A DNA stretch of 9,501 nt, taken from NCBI GenBank assembly GCA_910577805.1, contig CAJTOE010000098.1:1-9501 (forward strand), written 5' to 3'. Position 1 is the stretch's first letter. The number at the start of each line of letters is the position of its first letter. Source of the DNA: an uncultured Oscillospiraceae bacterium (lineage in GTDB: Bacteria; Bacillota; Clostridia; Oscillospirales; Oscillospiraceae). Of the stretch, positions 6,049 to 9,501 are shown one piece after another. The notes under the pieces were generated by a model. It was not told the origin of the DNA. It made no database searches and saw only the letters and a program-made list of their open reading frames with translations. The position numbers and the translations under genes are program-made.

Positions 6049-7027
6049 CCGGATGTTTGAAGGGCTTGCGCCCACTCCGGAGCAGGAGCGGGCCATGCTG
6101 GACGGCCTCCTGAGGGAAGAAAGGATGGACAGACCGATGAAAAGACAGATGACAAAAATAGCCGCGGCCTTTGTGCTGGCGGCGGCGATGCTGCTGACCT
6201 GTGCCGCCGCCGCGGTGGTGACGGGTATCGACCAGCGGTTTTGGGTATACTTTGGCCTGGAGGCGGAGCAGGAACCCCTTTTATCCCGCTCCGCGATCCC
6301 GCTGGACATCTCTGTGACAAACGACGGTTGGACGATGGAGGTAAAGCAAGTGCTGGCCGACCGGTATTCGTTGATGATGGTGGTGGACTTCACCGCCCCG
6401 GAAGGGACTGTTTTAGGGGAGCAGGAGTATATTTTGTGGCCTAAAAACATGAACTTTTCCATTCCGGGCCAGGCACCCAATTCGCATAGCGCACAATGGC
6501 AGATGCTGGAGGACGACGACCCGGCGGACAATCATGTTTCCATGCTGTTTACCCTCGATTTAGGTGTAGAGTACCGTTATTTAACAGGCGAACACATTGA
6601 TTTTTCGGCAAACACATTCCGGAGCTACAACGGCTGGGTCTGGGAGGACGTTGTTGCAGGGGATTGGTCCTTTTCCATTGACCTGCCGGTCCAGGACTCC
6701 GGGCGTAGCTATCTGAAGGGGGAAGTATTTTATCTGGAGGGCGAGCCGTTCACCATAACCTCCTTCTATCTGTCCCCCATCAGCGTAGGCTATGAAGTGG
6801 AAGGACAGTTTGATGCGGTATCGGCCCCTGGGAAGTGGGGGGAGGATGCGGCGAATATGACTCTGAAAACCAAAGGCGGAGAAAGCATTGCCATATCTGG
6901 TACTAAATTCGGGGAGCTTAGCAACATCACCCAGAAGGGGCGGATTGTGTTCAAGCCGGAACAAATCATCGACCCGGAGGACATTGTGTCGATCACGATG
7001 TATGGCCAGACCTTCGATTTGAAATAA
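6029..7027 (+). CDS. DUF4179 membrane protein, likely anti-sigma factor
   Basis: A 332-residue single-pass membrane protein. Residues 1-43 are a charged cytoplasmic tail (MEQQELNRMFEGLAPTPEQE), 44-65 an Ala/Leu/Val transmembrane helix, and about 66-332 an extracytoplasmic beta-rich region (early part GIDQRFWVYFGLEAEQEPLL). This is the plan of DUF4179 proteins encoded directly after ECF sigma genes. They are thought to hold the sigma factor at the membrane until a signal arrives; the anti-sigma role here is inferred from layout and the 20-base overlap with the sigma gene. The ATG at 6029 has GAGGAGG upstream within the sigma gene. No terminator follows, so some readthrough into the HIT gene is possible. 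Confidence 0.85.
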   Translation: MEQQELNRMFEGLAPTPEQERAMLDGLLREERMDRPMKRQMTKIAAAFVLAAAMLLTCAAAAVVTGIDQRFWVYFGLEAEQEPLLSRSAIPLDISVTNDGWTMEVKQVLADRYSLMMVVDFTAPEGTVLGEQEYILWPKNMNFSIPGQAPNSHSAQWQMLEDDDPADNHVSMLFTLDLGVEYRYLTGEHIDFSANTFRSYNGWVWEDVVAGDWSFSIDLPVQDSGRSYLKGEVFYLEGEPFTITSFYLSPISVGYEVEGQFDAVSAPGKWGEDAANMTLKTKGGESIAISGTKFGELSNITQKGRIVFKPEQIIDPEDIVSITMYGQTFDLK

Positions 7028-7031
7028 ATCC

Positions 7032-7059
7032 TTGCAATCCCCAGAAAATGCAGTACAAT
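7032..7059 (+). promoter_or_regulatory. Sigma-A promoter of the HIT gene
   Basis: TTGCAA (7032-7037) and TACAAT (7054-7059) are 16 bases apart, five bases downstream of the DUF4179 stop and 35 bases before the HIT start codon. This gives the HIT gene its own transcript. Confidence 0.7.
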
Positions 7060-7093
7060 AGACTCAACCGAAACAAAGGAGGTTTCCAGCTGT

Positions 7094-7432
7094 ATGTCCG
7101 AATGCTTATTCTGCAAAATCGCCGCCGGGGATATCCCCTCCAACAAGCTCTATGAGGACCCCGTCTGCCTGGCCTTCCACGACATCGACCCCCAGGCCCC
7201 CACCCACTTCCTGGTCATTCCCAAGGCCCACCTCGCCTCCGTGGCTGAGATCACCGAGGACAACAACGCCGTCGCTGCGCACATCTTCTCGGTCATTTCC
7301 AAGCTCACCAAAGAACTTGGCCTGGAGAGCTACCGTGTCGTTTCCAACATCGGGGAACAGGCCGGACAAAGCGTCCCCCACCTGCATTTCCACGTACTGG
7401 CAGGCCGGGATATGACCTGGCCTCCGGGCTGA
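7094..7432 (+). CDS. HIT family (histidine triad) nucleotide-binding protein
   Basis: A 112-residue HinT-like protein. It has the N-terminal CLFCKI segment with Cys4 and Cys7, the core FHDIDPQAPTHFLVIPKAHL (residues 29-47 region), and the histidine triad HLHFHVLAG with His96, His98 and His100, the catalytic center that hydrolyses purine nucleoside phosphoramidates and related adenylates. Length is normal for the branch. The ribosome site AAAGGAGG sits 11 bases before ATG 7094, a little far but with no better in-frame start. It is a single-gene unit with its own promoter and a shared terminator. The cellular substrate of bacterial HinT proteins is not settled. Confidence 0.95.
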   Translation: MSECLFCKIAAGDIPSNKLYEDPVCLAFHDIDPQAPTHFLVIPKAHLASVAEITEDNNAVAAHIFSVISKLTKELGLESYRVVSNIGEQAGQSVPHLHFHVLAGRDMTWPPG

Positions 7433-7436
7433 TTCC

Positions 7437-7475
7437 AAAAAAACAAGCCTTGCCAACTGGCAAGGCTTGTTTTTT
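7437..7475. terminator. Bidirectional terminator between HIT and SH3 genes
   Basis: CAAGCCTTGCC (7444-7454) pairs perfectly with GGCAAGGCTTG (7459-7469), loop AACT, flanked by seven A on the left and six T on the right. Both strands therefore read as hairpin plus U run. It serves the two convergent genes, ending 4 bases after one stop and 5 before the other. Confidence 0.95.
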
Positions 7476-7479
7476 GCAG

Positions 7480-8505
7480 TTATCCGGCGGCGCTGACGTA
7501 GTCGCTGCGCACGTAACCGGTCGTGATCGCGCCTCCCGACGCCCGGAAGGTGATCTGAATCCAGCCGTTCCCGGCGTCGGACTGGAAGGTGAGCGTATTT
7601 CCATTCAACACCGTGGCGATAGCCGAATAGGTGGTGCCGGGGCCGGAGCGGACGTTCAGGCCATTTCCGGCATTGATAACGGTCAGCTGTGCCCCCTGGC
7701 GGTAGGAGGAGCTGGTGGAGGGCGGTGTGGTCGTGGTGTTATCCGGGGTCGTGGTGCCGGACGGCTTATTGTCCGGAGACGCAGTCCCGGTGCCGCTTCC
7801 GGTGGGACCGCTGGAGTAGACCACAAAGTCCTTGGAGACGTAGCCGGTCTGCTGCTTGCCGCCGCCTGTGGAGAAGGTGACCTTATAGAAGTTGTTGCCC
7901 GCGTCCTCTACCACGGTGAGCTTGTTTCCGTTGTTCACGCTGGCCACCGGGCTGTAGTTGGTGCCGGGGCCGGAGCGGATGTTCAAGCCGCCGTTCGCGC
8001 CGGTGACCTGCACCACGCTGCCGGGGCCGATCTGCCCGCCGGAGGGCGAGGTGGTGCCGCCGGGGGTCGTGCCGTTTCCGGGGAAGTCCGGCAGGGCGGG
8101 CACCTGGATGGGGAACTTCTTGCTGACACCGGAGCTGCTGTCAGGCTTGGTCTGGCTGCCGCTGGGCGTGGAGCTGCCGGTGCTGCTGGAGGTGGAGGTG
8201 GAACCGCCGGAGCTGGCGCTGCCGGGCTGGCGGGGCCGGAGCAGAGGCTCCACGGCCCGGAACACGATGACCATAGCGGCAATAATCAAAATCAGAGAGA
8301 TGACCAGGCCGGCCATCTGGAGGGGGTTCACACCGCCGCGACGGCCTCCATTCGCCACCCGGCGTCCGCTGGGGACAGGACGGCTGCCCCGGCCGGGCCG
8401 CTCGTCGCAGAAGGGGCAGCGCTTATAGGTAACAGAATAATCTTCACCGCAGTTTTCACAGCGGATTACTTCGTTTCTTCTGGGGGGCGCTTGCTTGGAA
8501 GCCAT
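7480..8505 (-). CDS. Zinc-ribbon, single-TM protein with two SH3b domains
   Basis: A 341-residue membrane-anchored protein. It has an N-terminal zinc ribbon (Cys16, Cys19, Cys30, Cys33), an Arg/Gly-rich basic segment (36-58), a transmembrane helix (about 62-82), a Ser/Thr/Pro/Gly-rich linker (about 90-160), and two bacterial SH3 domains (about 165-232 and 275-340). Both carry the NIRSGPGT or NVRSGPGT motif and a closing GYV segment. Between them is a Thr/Pro-rich linker. Such SH3b domains usually bind cell-wall peptides, so the C-terminus should be outside and the zinc ribbon inside. The two domains share an exact 20-base run (7633-7652 and 7960-7979), a trace of duplication. The start is ATG 8505-8503 with GGAGG 8 bases upstream; the longer frame from GTG 8529 runs through this site. 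No enzymatic domain is visible. Confidence 0.88.
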   Translation of the reverse strand: MASKQAPPRRNEVIRCENCGEDYSVTYKRCPFCDERPGRGSRPVPSGRRVANGGRRGGVNPLQMAGLVISLILIIAAMVIVFRAVEPLLRPRQPGSASSGGSTSTSSSTGSSTPSGSQTKPDSSSGVSKKFPIQVPALPDFPGNGTTPGGTTSPSGGQIGPGSVVQVTGANGGLNIRSGPGTNYSPVASVNNGNKLTVVEDAGNNFYKVTFSTGGGKQQTGYVSKDFVVYSSGPTGSGTGTASPDNKPSGTTTPDNTTTTPPSTSSSYRQGAQLTVINAGNGLNVRSGPGTTYSAIATVLNGNTLTFQSDAGNGWIQITFRASGGAITTGYVRSDYVSAAG

Positions 8506-8541
8506 ACATATTATCCTCCGTTTTTTCACAGTATGCCCTAT

Positions 8542-8570
8542 ATTGTAACCCGATTTTCAAGTCCCGTCAA
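8542..8570 (-). promoter_or_regulatory. Promoter of the zinc-ribbon/SH3 gene
   Basis: On the minus strand TTGACG (8570-8565) and TACAAT (8547-8542) are 17 bases apart, each one base off consensus. The -10 is about 37 bases before the start codon. Confidence 0.85.
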
Positions 8571-8686
8571 CGGAAATTAGCGAAATAATTGTTTTTCGGC
8601 GATTTTTATGTATACTCCCCCTATTGTTTGCTCTTAGTTGGGCAACCAGGTCTCTTTGGGGGTGACACCCACGTTCATCTTGTCCT

Positions 8687-8897
8687 CCCCCTCATCCGTC
8701 ACCGCCTGCGGCGGCGCCTCCCTACCCCCTCTGGCCTGCGGCCATCTCCCCCTGACAGGGGGAGTCGGCCTTCCCCCGCCAGGGGGGAAGGCTTATCGGT
8801 ACGTCTACCGATACTACTGTGCAGTCATGCAAGTGCCAGTGTCCGAGCCTTCCCCCTCGACGGGGGAAGGTGGCACGCGAAGCGTGACGGATGAGGG
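8687..8897. repeat. Palindrome-rich intergenic element with inverted ends
   Basis: The interval opens with CCCCCTCATCCGTCAC (8687-8702) and closes with GTGACGGATGAGGG (8884-8897), its inverted copy. Inside are four further perfect hairpins: CTCCCCCTG/CAGGGGGAG (8746-8764), GCCTTCCCCC/GGGGGAAGGC (8768-8792), ATCGGTA/TACCGAT (8795-8812) and CCTTCCCCC/GGGGGAAGG (8848-8870). No convincing gene lies within it. From memory, the 'CCTCATCCGTCA...CCTTCCCC' type of repeat is frequent between genes in Oscillospiraceae, so this is probably a copy of a MITE- or REP-like family. No flanking target duplication is obvious. The preceding 8571-8686 shows nothing I can name. Confidence 0.75.
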
Positions 8898-8923
8898 TGA
8901 AATCCCCCCCTTACGCAAATTTC

Positions 8924-8952
8924 TTGACCTGTCCGGATTTTTCTTCTATAAT
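8924..8952 (+). promoter_or_regulatory. Strong sigma-A promoter of the last gene
   Basis: TTGACC (8924-8929) and a perfect TATAAT (8947-8952) are 17 bases apart, about 57 bases before the start codon and just downstream of the repeat element. Confidence 0.9.
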
Positions 8953-9008
8953 GGAACCGGATAGAATGGAGAAAATCTGCGAAATGATTCAGACCGGAGG
9001 CGAGTCCT

Positions 9009-9501
9009 ATGGCAACCACCATCACGGCGGCGGAGGTCCACAAGCAGTACAACGAGATCGTCACCGCCTTCCGCAAGCTCATTCCTGACCCCACCTTGCG
9101 TATGGAGTTCAGCCGCCAGATCGACGGCTATATGCGTCAGTGCGCCCTGGGCGTGTGGCAGGCGGACAACGCCAGCGCCATCACCCCCGCCCACGTGGAA
9201 TTTTACAACGCCATCTACTCCAAGGGCGCGCCCCACCCCAGCGTCCTGTACTGGGAGCTGGCCAGCGGCGTGGCGGACTTCGACCTGTTCCAGGCTCCGG
9301 TCTTTTTCCCGTCCCTGGTCCAGTACGACCAGCGTAAGGGCACCAGCCTGGCCCGCCGGTTCGTGGACCAGCTCACCCTGATCCTGCTGCTGTTCGCGGC
9401 GGTGGACGGGGTGGTCAGCGAGACGGAGGCCGGGTTCGTCAACGCCTGCGGCGACCTGCTGCTGGAGCGCTGTCCCAAGGAGGGACCGGACCGCAGCCGC
9501 C
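9009..9501 (+). CDS. Protein of unknown function, N-terminal part, cut by right edge
   Basis: The frame from ATG 9009 (MATTITAAEVHKQYNEIVTA) is open for 164 codons to the window end, with CGGAGG about 10 bases upstream and a near-consensus promoter before it. The visible part is soluble and largely helical, with no signal peptide. Residues about 118-150 (LILLLFAAVDGVVSETEAGF) have the hydrophobic-helix then 'A.DG.VS..E' pattern of TerB-like helical domains. In clostridia such N-terminal regions can precede an AAA ATPase domain, which would lie outside the window; this is a guess. GC-rich third codon positions match the neighbours and support real coding. Confidence 0.8.
   Translation, partial: MATTITAAEVHKQYNEIVTAFRKLIPDPTLRMEFSRQIDGYMRQCALGVWQADNASAITPAHVEFYNAIYSKGAPHPSVLYWELASGVADFDLFQAPVFFPSLVQYDQRKGTSLARRFVDQLTLILLLFAAVDGVVSETEAGFVNACGDLLLERCPKEGPDRSR

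Noticed and set aside
7633..7979. 20-base direct repeat 327 bases apart considered as a mobile element boundary
   Set aside because: Both copies encode the same RSGPGT motif in the two SH3b domains, so they reflect domain duplication.
8506..8529. Upstream GTG start for the SH3 protein
   Set aside because: The extra eight codons run through the GGAGG ribosome site used by ATG 8505.
7450..8580. 376-codon open frame on the plus strand
   Set aside because: It is antisense to the zinc-ribbon/SH3 gene, starts inside the terminator hairpin, and consists of Gly/Ala-rich low complexity.
8687..8897. Repeats considered as a CRISPR array
   Set aside because: The units are different hairpins without constant direct repeats or regular spacers, and no cas gene is near.

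Overview
The window looks like a chromosomal segment from a high-GC gut clostridium of the Oscillospiraceae type (Flavonifractor/Pseudoflavonifractor-like). The basis is a GC-rich Firmicutes style: strong AGGAGG ribosome sites, sigma-A promoters, a T-box leader, a DUF4250 protein, an ECF sigma/DUF4179 pair, and a 'CCTCATCCGTCAC' intergenic repeat of the kind common in these genomes. The genus is an inference from style, not from a marker gene.

Left part (1-1740), all on the minus strand. A MerR-type promoter/operator at 1707-1737 drives a two-gene unit: an aldo/keto reductase-ferredoxin protein that has lost most of its TIM barrel through an in-frame deletion, and a coupled MerR regulator of the AdhR/NmlR kind with a cysteine at residue 52. 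A perfect 16-bp hairpin (722-757) ends this unit. Beyond it lies a HicAB toxin-antitoxin pair in which hicA carries an in-frame TAA at codon 45 while hicB is intact. A possible TTG-started basic ORF runs off the left edge.

Middle (1783-5423), plus strand. This is one operon controlled by an alanine-type T-box riboswitch: promoter, T-box leader with antiterminator/terminator, a small lipoprotein (DUF3887-like), alaS (alanyl-tRNA synthetase), a DUF4250 protein, and a strong terminator. Uncharged tRNA-Ala should permit readthrough, so the lipoprotein and DUF4250 gene would be induced together with alaS.

Right part (5480-9501). An ECF sigma factor overlaps its DUF4179 membrane anti-sigma-like partner. 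A HIT-family protein follows from its own promoter. It converges on a minus-strand zinc-ribbon/TM/double-SH3b surface protein, the two sharing a bidirectional terminator (7437-7475). A gene-poor interval (8506-9008) holds the SH3 gene promoter, a roughly 210-bp palindrome-rich element with inverted ends, and a near-consensus promoter for a last gene of unknown function that is cut by the right edge.

No large novel system is visible. The most notable items are the nonsense-broken HicA, the deleted aldo/keto reductase that kept an intact MerR operator, the lipoprotein placed between a T-box and alaS, and the inverted-repeat element.
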